From Gnetum montanum (Eukaryota > Streptophyta > Gnetopsida > Gnetales > Gnetaceae), in NCBI GenBank assembly GCA_015680685.1, contig MNCI01016599.1:136517-200516 (forward strand): a stretch of 64,000 bases of DNA. The letters run 5' to 3'. Positions 10,447-20,879 of this stretch are shown here, in pieces; position 1 is the first letter of the stretch; each line of letters begins with the position of its first letter. A program made the translations under genes and the position numbers. Below the pieces are notes generated by a model. It was not told the origin of the DNA. It ran no database searches and saw only the letters and a program-made list of their open reading frames with translations.

Positions 10447-12439
10447 TCTACAATCACATGGAACTATCTATTAGTAAGGCTATTTACAAAATTTGATTTA
10501 TACGTTACTTCTTACCTTAATAGATTCATTTCTTGCTTTGTGTGATTCAAACTTAGATATTTTCATGAAAATTTCCCTAAAAGTTTGATATTGGGCCCCA
10601 TTTTGATTAGGTGATTCCAAAAAATAATAATTTTCATGCTCTAGGTAAAGAGATAAGATTAATTTAGCAACCATTTCTATCAATTTTAAGGTCACTTACC
10701 CTTATGATATCCTTTAGGAAACAACAAATTTTGAAAAAACTACATGCAAATTGGAACATACCCTTCCCCCACAACTACGTTAAACACTCCAGGTTTAAGC
10801 AAGTTCGATTGGAACAAGAATTGAAGCATTAATGAGCAAATTATGGATGTTTGAATGGTCGGTGTGCAAGCTCAATAATGTGTGGAAGAAAATTTCAACA
10901 ATTTCCCTTACATGAATAGTAAATAATTATGTTGATGTGTGCAAGGGGCTCCATATATATAGTATTTATAGATGCAATATCGGGTACTTGATGGCATGAA
11001 CCTAATATTGCAGCCCTTCTGAAATAGGGTACTTGGAAAAATTGATAAATTTTTGAATTTCCAAGGCCAAAAATGAAGGATTTAAGGTTGAGTTGAAAGA
11101 TCTAGGTAACTTATAATAAAGGCACCAAGAGTGTAATGAGGTGGAATGTAACAATGAAATTCATGAATAGGATGAGGAAAAAGGACATGTAGTGGTGCAT
11201 AGGAACGTTTGAATTAGAATGATAATAAAGAAAAACATAATTGTAGTAATGCAATACTTGGAGGGTATAAGATGATGTGGTAATGTGCAAAGAGTGCAAA
11301 TTATAAGAGTTATGCAAGTGGGTCCTCCCTAAAGCAAGTTCCTACCTATCATGCCCTTACATAAATACACCTGAAAATGTCCATAGGCACTAAAAGGGTT
11401 AAATGCAATCCACACTAGTTTCACAACAAAACAAACACATGTAGATACCACTGTGATGAGGTATGAATTCTATGCCACACAAGACACAACTTAGAAATAC
11501 TTAGATAGTGAGGTAGAACGAATGGTAAAAGGGATTGCAGAGACCAAGACATGAGGTAACTAACCCTAAGCACAATGAATCCATAGTGTAGGGCATGATT
11601 AATGTGTCATTAGCCCATTTCTCCAAGATCAAGACCAACTCCATTCTTCTAATCAATGACATCGCATTATTTCATCCAATGATGAACAACCATAAGAGCA
11701 CTATGATAGTAAGGTGTACGATCACTTGTTGTTTTTTCCAAGGGACGAGTGATTTGGAATTTCTCTACAGCACATTTTTTTCTTGATCTTTTCTTTGTGT
11801 TTTCCTCTCATTTTTTTTTTTCTTTTTTAAGCTGCTTTGTCACTTTTCTTTTCCCAACAGTGAACCGGAGAAGCCACCAACCTTCAAGTATGGATGCATG
11901 TCTTTCTAGTGGGATCCCNNNNNNNNNNNNNNNNNNNNNNNNNNNNNNNNNNNNNNNNNNNNNNNNNNNNNNNNNNNNNNNNNNNNNNNNNNNNNNNNNN
12001 NNNNNNNNNNNNNNNNNNNNNNNNNNNNNNNNNNNNNNNNNAAAATGTGGATCCATGCATGTTGGAAATATTGGAGTCTAGTCATGTCCAAACCACTAGG
12101 TGTCTTTTGATGTGGTGGCTGGAATGTACCCAAATTTGTGTACACACACTTGATTAAAGTAGGTATAGTGAGGAAAATTATAAGATTTGGTTAATTGATA
12201 AGGAGTTGACCCACTACGGAACCTGTGACCGTAAGATGGTATGCACAGATCCATATGTCTCCCTATGTGGTTATATTCATTGGGCCACATGGTAGTTCGA
12301 GTATTGATTGATGGCCCTATTAAGGTAGCAGGAGGCATTGAGTTCAAAGAAGAAGGTGCATCACAGTGCTGGACTTATGCTAACTTGCTTGATGCAATGG
12401 TTTTAAAACTGTACTATCTCTTCCTATAGTCATGCCTAA
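10447..12439. other. Interior of B1 between gag and ORF2, including an assembly gap
   Basis: No domain is recognised on either strand. A run of 123 n lies at 11919-12041. Apparent reading frames crossing it are artefacts of the gap. The stretch 10450-11900 is AT-rich, with only short open frames. Confidence 0.5.
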
Positions 12440-14023
12440 AGAGAGGATGCTTTTGACATTGTGAAGGACCTCCACTGCTATTGATAGTAGCAGCACAAGT
12501 AATGTTCGTGGGTTGGTGTTGTCATGCAAAACCTTCTAACACAACTGGTGGCGATGTAGAAGGAGGTGAATGATGAGAATATTAAGGGCGAGGAGAAGTG
12601 TAAGGAACATGAGGTGGTGATCTTGTTGGAGAGGACATGGGTTGATAATACTCAGGAGAATCATAATGATGTGGTGAAATAGAGGATTTTGACATAGTTG
12701 GGGAAACAGGATGTTGGACATAATAAGCACTTGGGTTTAGATGGTATGAAAGGTGTGACTAATCTAACTATGGCCTCCCCCACAACTAGGGTTTTCACCA
12801 TAGTGGTTGAACTAGGTATTTCTATACAAAATCTAGATGTAACATCCCTCCCCAATGCTCAAGTAAATGTGACAAGATTGGGCATTGGTCTTTGGGGTGA
12901 TCGTACAAGCAAACATCACATTGATATGGGTGATTTGCAATTGAGCTTCTATTCTTATTATCTTCAACCCTTCGTTCTAATTGTTATGTGTTGTCCTATC
13001 TTATTTCTTGATTTAGCATAGTTCCACCTCTAATGATGTTGGTATATTCTCCACATTTTGCATGCACCCATTTTGTCATCTTATTAATCTTTGCCTCAAT
13101 TTCATCTAGTGATTGTAGTACTGGCAAAGATGATTCCAGCTCCTTGAGGTGAGTTGATTTCTTATCTTCATGATCATGGACCTTTGCTATTTCAAAATTT
13201 TGGTCCTATTGAGATTTTTCAAGATTCTCCCATTTAGCTATTTCCCCTTCTTCTTTTGTTACTTACTTGATAAGCTCTTGGAATTGGTGAATTGTAGCTA
13301 GTATAGTTAACCTTGGGCATACATCCCTAGGGTCTCCCTTGTTTCATTACAGAGCCCATCCATGATGTGATACATTAGCCTTTCCTCAAAGAACCCATGG
13401 CTTGGGTAATTATTTAACACTAAATAGTATCTTTCTAAGGCCATGTCCAAGGGTTCATGTTGTCCTTGTTTCCACTCTTGGATTTGTCTCCTCAAGGTTA
13501 ACACTCTTGCATAAGTTTGATATCTTTCATTGAAGATTTCAACCATTGTCGGCCAACATCGAATTGATTTTGGTCTTAAAGACATGTACCATACTTTTGC
13601 TTGGCCAACAAGTGTCATAGAAAAGAGCTTAAGTTTTTGCCACCCATTATCAATATTGTTCCATACATAGGCATCATTGAAGGCTTGTAAATGATGTTGT
13701 GGATGTAAATCATAGCCTCATAAAAACTTGGGAAAGTTGTTTAAATTAAGCCTGGGTAGACGACTTTCCTTACGATGCCTGTGGGAGATTCGAACAACCT
13801 CTTGTATATGCATTAGGCTCTTAGTGGCCAGCAGGGGTTCATCATCATTAGGTAGGTTATGAATTTGTGAGTTGGAACAATTTTGTCTTCATTTATGTAC
13901 ATAGGGGACCCCTACATCAGATTGAGTATTCCAAACTCCGTCTTCATCATCATATAATTTGTTGGTTCTCTAATGAATTGCCTTACTAGTTGTTGCATTA
14001 TCATAGTCTTGTAAGAGAGACAT
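12440..14023 (-). pseudogene. gag: B1 gag (capsid/nucleocapsid), broken
   Basis: Gag forms the particle that packages retrotransposon RNA. The minus strand has a start at 14023 (MSLLQDYDNATTSKAIH, then a stop). The retrotransposon gag domain is open at 13307-13618, with VGQAKVWYMSLRPKSIRCW, FNERYQTYARVLTLRRQI, KQGQHEPLDMALERYY and GLCNETRETLGMYAQG. Around 12900 a zinc-knuckle motif of the CX2CX3HX4C type is readable (CDVCLYDHPKDQC), followed by a Pro/Tyr/His-rich tail to about 12440. The same blocks occur in B2 (46500-47400) and in a third copy at the right edge of the window, so they are one gag family. Stops and frame changes disable it. Confidence 0.8.
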
Positions 14024-14136
14024 TGCTATGAATTTGTGTGTGAATTATTTGCAATTACTTCTTTTTGAAAGATATATCACCAAGGCTTCATTATAGTGAT
14101 CTTGGATAATGTAACTAATCTAAATAACTAGCAACA

Positions 14137-14155
14137 TCCCTAGCAACGACACCAA
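14137..14155 (-). promoter_or_regulatory. Primer-binding site of B1 (tRNA-Asp type)
   Basis: The minus strand reads TTGGTGTCGTTGCTAGGGA right after the 5' LTR. It matches the TTGGCGCCGTTGCCGGGGA site, complementary to the 3' end of tRNA-Asp and typical of Athila-like elements, apart from C-to-T-type changes. Confidence 0.8.
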
Positions 14156-15010
14156 TATGAGTGATGAGGTACCCCTACACTCAACCATACAAATACAAGC
14201 ATTCGCACACAATCTAGTCAAACTCTACAAATATACTAGTTGTGGTATCTAGATATTTACACATTGTTCATAGTTTGTTGTCTTTCCACCTAGGCTAGTA
14301 TTTACTTGGTCACGTATGGTTTAGTCCAGAGTGAGGTGTACGATGTGATCCTAAACTAGTGCTACTCCTAGAGACAATGGAAAATAATCTTATTTTAAGC
14401 TAATAGGTGATGAGAAGAAAAATCTAAATTAGTCTAAGTGCGATGAGCATCTATCCCTTAATCATCGGTAGGCATCTTAGACCTTGTGTACTACTTCTAG
14501 GATTACCATGCACATATTACTTAAGTACTTCTAGATATGCTATTGGGTTACCAAGTAGTTACACTTAAATGTTCGTGATTAAGTCATACTCATTCTTCAT
14601 TTAACAACAAGAATAGTAAATAATGGTAAAGAAATATTAACTAAGAAAACAACAAATAATAATAAAAATTAAACAATTAAAAACTAAGTGAATGCTACAA
14701 TGATGGATTAATCTCGATCTTTATTGCCAATCATGTGTGTGTCCAAGTATGTCACACTTAAATAAAGGTTCCATACAACTATAATCATCACACTGTGGGC
14801 ATGCATTGGGGAAAGAATTGAAATGAATTAAAAACTAACAAAAAGGCTCTACTCTAACACTATTCCCCTTCTCCTATGCGCCCAAATGTATATTTATAGG
14901 CTTACACAGGAATCATGATATCGTGTATCCGATATCGTTATCCAGGCCGTAATATCACATACTCGATATCAAGGATCTAATATTGGGACCTAGCAAAGCA
15001 TGATTCATCA
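14156..15010 (-). repeat. 5' LTR of element B1
   Basis: 855 bases, pairing with 6682-7536. The TATA box lies at 14891-14898 (plus TATTTATA), with GATATC-type palindromes at about 14917-14975. Confidence 0.85.
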
Positions 15011-15731
15011 TCAATCCTAAAATTTTGATTTTTTTCTTTTTAAATAGCAAAAAAATTTTAATAAATTTAATATTATTTTAATGCATGTATAACAAGAAAA
15101 TTTAAACATCAATATTTCCCAAACCGTAAGTCCGATTAAGATGAAATTTGTATCGTTGGAATCATCTCAACAAGTACTATGTGTTGGACATAGTTGTACA
15201 TTTTAAAACTAAAGTTGATTTTTCAAAAATTAAAAGGACCAAGCTAGCCTATTTTGTTGAACTAAAATTTCTAGGCTGACATATGGTAACTTAGGATCTT
15301 CTAGATTACTTGGATAATGAATTTTAAGAAAACAAGATCAATTTAAGTCATGGATACTAACTTTCTTGAAATAAATTCAACAATAACCCTAATTAGTTAA
15401 TAATTATAGTATTAAGATGGGTAAGAGTTAACTAGACCAGTGTATCATTATCTTACCAACATATTTTGTAATTAATGAAGCTTGATGAGGTATGATCAAA
15501 TATTCATCAGTTAATGATATCCATGAAATAAATTTTGTTGGTTATTGGGATCTAGATTATTAATCCATTGTTTCTGAAGTCAATGGAAAGGTATCTCTTG
15601 ACTTGCATTACTAATATATGGTACATTCGGTGATGATTAATGGATTTCCATGTGTTGTGGCTTCAAGGTTTATCAGCTAATTCATGTTGTAGTCAGCCCA
15701 TGATTCTAAATGGTCCTTGGGTTGTGATTTT
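15011..15731. other. Untranslated leader of element A
   Basis: It lies between the nested element B1 and the A primer-binding site. It is AT-rich, with no domain and no long open frame on the minus strand. It would be the 5' leader of element A. Confidence 0.5.
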
Positions 15732-15743
15732 CTCTAATACCAA
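15732..15743 (-). promoter_or_regulatory. Primer-binding site of element A (tRNA-Met type)
   Basis: The minus strand reads TTGGTATTAGAG, three bases inside the 5' LTR. It matches the TGGTATCAGAGC site complementary to initiator tRNA-Met, with one transition in the part shown. Confidence 0.75.
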
Positions 15744-15746
15744 TTA

Positions 15747-16317
15747 TGACATCCTATCCCAGGATGTCATGGCAAACATCAAATATACGATATATTAGAC
15801 ATATGCATACAAAGAAAACATACCAAATGAAAAATATAAGTGATATTCAACATTATGTATAAAGAAAATAATAGGAAAAATGTAGAAAAAGAAAGAAAAG
15901 AATGCTTTATTGATATGGAAAGGTGTATTTGGAGAGTTCTCTGAGAGAGTTCCTTGGGGTTTTCTTTCTTTGGCATCTATCCCTTAGAGGCAATCCAGCA
16001 CTGCCACCATAGTTAGGCCTATAACCCGACTAGAAGGGATGGCCAGTTCCCTTCCTATCTCGCTTCACTTAGCTCCTATTACTCACCTCTTCAAGCTCTG
16101 TAACTCCATGCTGGCATGACCTCTAACCCTGGGTATAAATGCCATAGGTCTAACCCCCAAAGGTTACCTCAAGAGACATGTCCATTATTACAACATGCCC
16201 TTTCAAGTCTTAATCACAACTACCCTTTCAGGTCTTTTTAAGATAACAATAACATTTGTTATGAAGAGACACCATCTTCATTAGGGAACTACATCATTTG
16301 GAAATGGGGATGTGACA
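15747..16317 (-). repeat. 5' LTR of element A
   Basis: 571 bases, pairing with 2262-2833. The plus-strand left end has the hairpin TGACATCC (15747-15754) and GGATGTCA (15762-15769). The right end reads GGGGATGTGACA, giving TG...CA termini. Confidence 0.85.
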
Positions 16318-16379
16318 ATAACATGGTGGACTAAGACTAAAGGAGGTAGAATTGGTTACAACAAGGTGAGATAAGGGCC

Positions 16380-16720
16380 AAATGATACCAAGTAGGGGCC
16401 AAATGAAGGTAAAAACCATGCAAAATGAGTTTAAATAAGGTCAAGTGAGATTTTAAGGTTACCAAATAACATCAAATAATATAAAATGATGGTCAAATGG
16501 TGTCAAATGACAAAACAAAAGTCAAAATGATGAAAAATGATATCAAATGGCACCAAATGATGGCCAAATGATGAAAAATGATATCAAAATAATACCAAAT
16601 GATGTCAAATTATATCAAAATGATGTCAACTAATATCAAATGATGTAGAAAAAAGTCAAATAAGGTAAAACATAGTCAAACATGGTCAAAAGTCATCAAA
16701 ATGCTAATACTTAGTTTTAT
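16380..16720. repeat. Degenerate CAAATGATG minisatellite
   Basis: Phrases such as GTCAAATGATG, ATCAAATGGCACCAAATGA and GATGTCAAATTATATCAAAA recur with a period near 10-12 bases over more than 300 bases. No coding potential. Confidence 0.65.
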
Positions 16721-17259
16721 TTGATAGTATGCTTGAAATAAGACAAAACTTACCAAAAATAGGTCATAGGTTATCATCATAAGTCACAGTTTAGAAACAA
16801 CAGGTCATAAACTCCTAAAATAGGTAAAACTCCTATACAAAAAGATATAAATTGTTAAAACAAGTAGAAATCCTATGAAAATAAAGAAAACTTTTATGTA
16901 AACTAATAGAAGGAATAAAATTTAATAGAAATAATTAAAATAGGAAAAAAGCTCATGTAAAGTGATTGTAAACTACTTGAAAATAGGCCTTTTGTTGGTT
17001 AAACAATTAAAAAAGTTAAAATATTGAATTCTCATCATGTGGGAATTATTTTCATAGCATGTGGGTAGTTTGGACTATCATCACAGTGTGTGGGACAAAA
17101 ATCCTTAACATGTGAAGAATTCTTGCCTAGTTTGGAGCTTGTTTGACTTGATTTAACCACCTCTAGGCTATGTAGGCCTAGTGTATGACTTGTTCGACTA
17201 TCCTAGCCTATGCATAAGCAAGTTTGGACAAGGTTTGATCTTGTTAGATCTCTAAACAC
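16721..17259. other. Unassigned AT-rich sequence
   Basis: No gene or clear repeat unit was recognised. It carries loose copies of AGGTCATA / AGGTAAAACTCC phrases that grade into the satellite-like array on the right. Confidence 0.4.
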
Positions 17260-18680
17260 TACCTCCACATGCTATATCACATGTGGGATAGGATGCCCTA
17301 GCTTGTGGGACCAAGATCCTATTTTTACAAATTACAAGGATCCATTCAAGGGATTACAAGACTTGCCAGAAAACTTATGGAGAATTATAGATATGGTAGA
17401 CCTTTCCACAAAATTTACATTTTTCCACACATGCTACATAGCATGTGGGATAGGATTCCTAGCATATGGAATGAGATCTCCCAATTTACATGGGTTTTCA
17501 ACTAGGTTTTTTGGCCTCTCCAAGCTTCCATGGTAGCGCTAAAGGTGTATGGGAGAAATGTAGTTTTTTGACCACTTTAGGTAGGGTTTGAAGCATGTTG
17601 AATTTCTAGAAACTTCCATATGTTTCATAGCATGTGGGAAATGTATTTTCACCATGTGGGATCTAGAACGAATCTTCAACAACTTGTTAAGATCTTCTTA
17701 GTCCATTTTCTAGTTTAGGTTTTGTGGAATCCACCGAGAAGTTAACAAGAAATTTTTAGATTTATTTTCAATAGTTTGAGGCTCACATGCCATCCCCACA
17801 TGTTGTACAACATGTAGGATAGATTTCCCATTGTGTGAGGTCTAGCCATGCCATTTCCAATAGATTTCAACTCTATTTTTGGCTTCTTCAAGTTCCTATG
17901 GTAGCATCTAGGCTATGTAGAATGGTTCTTCAATTTTTATGGTACGTTTGAGCAAGGTTCAATGTGCTTTGAAGTTCTTGGAATGTCCACACAATGTCCC
18001 ACATGCTACACAACATGTGAAACATGTCTTCCTAGTGTGTGAGATCAAGAATTAACTTCAATAGCTTGTGAAGTTTAGCTATTTACTCTAGTTTCCATCC
18101 TAGGTATTGTGGGATCCACCAAAAAGATTAATGAGTAATTTTTAGCTTGATATTCATCATTATAAACTCCACATGTTGCCCCACATGCTGCTAGCATGTG
18201 GGGTAGGCATCCCATCATGTGAGGCTTGGCCATGTCAATTGTGGTGAATTTCAATCTTGTTTTTATCTCTTAAGGCTTTCTACATCTGCATTTGGGAATT
18301 ATGAGAGTTCTACAACTTGTTTGGCCTATATTTATTAGGTCAAGGTCTATGNTATTAGTGGACCTCACAGGACTTGGGCAAAGATGCTAAGTAACCCCAC
18401 ATGTTGGCATTCAATTTTAGGATGGTCACACACTATAAAATCCTAGCCCATACACTATGGTAGTGTGTATAGTAGTATTTAAATCTTTCACTAGCCTTAT
18501 TCCTTGTCAAACTTGTCCATACACTACCTCAGTGGATCTTGGAAGATTTAATAAAAATTAGAAAAATTCTAGGGTAAAAAAAACTCATCCAAAATTGCTA
18601 AAAACCTAGATATGAGATGATCACACACTAGGGTTTCACCCCCCACACACTACACAACATGTGGGCTAGCATGTGAAGCC
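17260..18680. repeat. Satellite-like array, period about 160-200 bases, with CACATGCTA...TAGCATGTGGGA cores
   Basis: A short palindromic core, variants of CACATGCTACATAGCATGTGGGATAGG cut down to its halves, recurs near 17265, 17426, 17617, 17796, 17996, 18180 and 18640. Between cores, shared phrases recur too (CTCTAGGTTTTGTGGGATCC-like, GCTTCTTCAAGTTCC-like, GAGGCTTGGCCATG-like). The copies are strongly diverged. Related CATGTGGGA / AGCATGTGAA motifs occur at 28060-28320 and 29460-29700. No coding potential. Confidence 0.6.
18001..18351 (+). repeat. Left arm of a 351-base inverted repeat
   Basis: The sequence is the exact reverse complement, as far as I can read, of 18686-19036. The arm ends at the base before a single n (18352). 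Confidence 0.9.
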
Positions 18681-18685
18681 CCTTC

Positions 18686-19036
18686 CATAGACCTTGACCT
18701 AATAAATATAGGCCAAACAAGTTGTAGAACTCTCATAATTCCCAAATGCAGATGTAGAAAGCCTTAAGAGATAAAAACAAGATTGAAATTCACCACAATT
18801 GACATGGCCAAGCCTCACATGATGGGATGCCTACCCCACATGCTAGCAGCATGTGGGGCAACATGTGGAGTTTATAATGATGAATATCAAGCTAAAAATT
18901 ACTCATTAATCTTTTTGGTGGATCCCACAATACCTAGGATGGAAACTAGAGTAAATAGCTAAACTTCACAAGCTATTGAAGTTAATTCTTGATCTCACAC
19001 ACTAGGAAGACATGTTTCACATGTTGTGTAGCATGT
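18686..19036 (-). repeat. Right arm of the 351-base inverted repeat
   Basis: It mirrors 18001-18351 and ends at the base before a single n (19037). Perfect identity amid strongly decayed DNA, plus an n at both arm ends, suggests an assembly join rather than a biological palindrome. Confidence 0.9.
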
Positions 19037-19037
19037 N

Positions 19038-20879
19038 CAATTGAAATTTTTCATTCCATCTACACCAAATGCAAGGTTTAGGTTGTATGATGTTGATTGA
19101 AATAAAATTTTTATTTTATAGCTTGTTTTAGTAGAGATTTTGGTTTTTCCCCTATCCTATTCATAGCTTTTTTGCCTTGATTTTAGCTAATTTTGACCAA
19201 ATTTTAACATTTTTTCTAGCATTCGTGGAATGAAAATTTTGGTTTCAAGCTCCATAAAACTATTGTATAAGGTATTATGGTTGTATTGAAAGTGGAGTGA
19301 GGATTTTTTAAAAAATTTCAAGTTTTGTTTTGGATTTTCTGACAACCCAATTCACAATGTTTTTAGCTCATTTTCTAGTTTCTATTGAAAAATTGATAGC
19401 GTCTACAATATTTTGGTCACCTATGAGTAGCATCTAGGATCCTTGGAGGCTTCTAGTGTAGTGTAGAGGGGTCCTAGGTGAAGTTTGAAATTTTTAGAAT
19501 CTTTTACAAATTTTTTCCTAAAGGTTTTACTATAGTCATTATGCCATAAACTAAGTTTTCTTAGTACAATTCTCTGCAATCCCAAGTTGAAGGTTAATTT
19601 TTCTAAGCTTGCTGGTATAGCATTAGAGCTTGGTTTGTGTTGACCTAGGATTTTTTTAGCATTTGGAGTTGAAATTAATTTTTTAGAATTTTTTTGGAGT
19701 TTTCCCTATATATGACAGCTATATTAATTAGTTGCAAATTTGATGCTAACTTTTTGGATTCTCTAGCCTATACTTATAATGTTGGGCAACTTAGATTTGT
19801 ATTTTTACTATTTTAAAAATATTTCCTAATTTTTAGGCCAATGTATGGTGCCTCTTGAGGTCACTAGGTCAACGTATGAAATGTTTTGAGATTTTTAATA
19901 TGATTTAATGGCACCGTGTAGGCTTTACTATTCAAGAAAACCCATGTCTTACGCTACCAATTTCCGTGTATCCCCACAATCCCTAGCATATGGGCCTTAG
20001 ATGATTTTACTATTTTTTCTTATCAATTTTCACATATGAGGCTTCAACTCTATCAATTCTAGCCTCTTAGTTTTGCTAGAACTCAGTTTCATGTCAACTA
20101 TTTGTAAGAATGCTTACTTAAGGATCCTACATTTAAAATGCTTGTGCAAATGTCAATTTATTTTTTTTCATGTTAGATGTTTACTAAGATTTCACAAGGC
20201 TAACTTTTTATTCATGTTAGGAGTTAGAGTGATGAATCTAGTTATTTTTGGCTCAACCTTGTCATTTTAGAGTTCCTTTTGCTTTATTTTTGTTCAACTT
20301 TGGTTTCTCATGGCTATTGTCATATGGAATGGCTATATGCAAGGCATTTCTAAAGCCCATCTTGATTATTGTGAAGTTGGTAGAAATCCCATGTTGCACT
20401 AAGACAACCACATAGAAGAGTCTAAACCTAGATATGTGCATTCACATGTATGCTCCGATATGGTTTAGGCCTTGTGGAAGAGAATTATTGACATATTTTC
20501 TCTACAACTAATGTGTGATCATGTGGTCACACATGGTACTGAATGTTGCCTTAGTCATAACAAAGATTCTTCTAGCAAGATCCTCTACTTGTATCTTGCA
20601 ATTTATAGTGGACGATCCTAACACTCAAAGAGATATAAAGCATGAAGAAGGTTTATTCTCAATAGGATTTAGAAAGTTATTTCAAAGTTTGAATATGCCT
20701 ATGTACTCATAGTACTAACAACACCTTGACAATGGACCATAAGATAAACACACTCTTTCAGAATCCTCTAGGAACCATCTACTTACTAAAATTGTAAGTC
20801 TGATCCTAAATCATTATCTCTGTTCATCTTTAGCATCAAATTTTTTCTAGTTCTAACTATTTTGATGCTTTTTTATAGG
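19038..20879. other. No gene recognised
   Basis: AT-rich sequence with many stops. A 65-codon open stretch at 20515-20712 on the plus strand could be a further upstream exon of the spliced ORF on the right, but nothing in it is recognisable. Confidence 0.35.

Larger units (their letters stand above)
6682..15010 (-). mobile_element. Element B1: non-autonomous Athila-like LTR retrotransposon nested in element A
   Basis: Two 855-base LTRs (6682-7536 and 14156-15010) enclose a gag, a second ORF of the plant-transposon-protein type, and no pol. A primer-binding site complementary to the tRNA-Asp 3' end adjoins the right LTR, and a GGGGGTA polypurine tract adjoins the left LTR, so transcription runs leftward. 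LTRs begin TGATGA (left copy TAATGA) and end near TCATCA. The flanking pentamers CCAAC (6677-6681) and TCAAT (15011-15015) differ by two C-to-T changes, which is compatible with a decayed target duplication. Element A sequence resumes on both sides. B2 at 44610-56557 is the related autonomous-type element. Confidence 0.85.
2262..16317 (-). mobile_element. Element A: LTR retrotransposon carrying a captured host-like gene, with element B1 nested inside
   Basis: Two direct repeats of about 571 bases (2262-2833 and 15747-16317) bound this unit. On the minus strand each begins TGTCACATCC (the left copy has drifted to a TATCATATTCC-like start) and ends GGATGTCA. Next to the right copy is a primer-binding site complementary to initiator tRNA-Met. 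Next to the left copy is a short polypurine tract. This fixes the orientation: 5' LTR on the right, 3' LTR on the left. After removing nested element B1 (6682-15010), the interior is about 4.6 kb and shows no gag, protease, RT or integrase. It holds a CCR4-type nuclease sequence (3290-4440), short repeats and a 5S-rDNA-like fragment. It would depend on other elements to move. I could not find a clean 5-base target duplication (AATTG left, ATAAC right), so boundaries could be off by a few bases, or the flanks have mutated. Confidence 0.8.

Noticed and set aside
11749-12157. Several open frames spanning 11919-12041
   Set aside because: They are open only because a run of n has no stop codons.
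2257-16322. Target-site duplication of element A
   Set aside because: The flanking pentamers (AATTG and ATAAC) do not match in either orientation; I do not claim one.
18001-19036. Long hairpin as a functional palindrome or hairpin-RNA locus
   Set aside because: The n bases at both arm ends and the perfect identity fit an assembly fold-back better than a biological inverted repeat.
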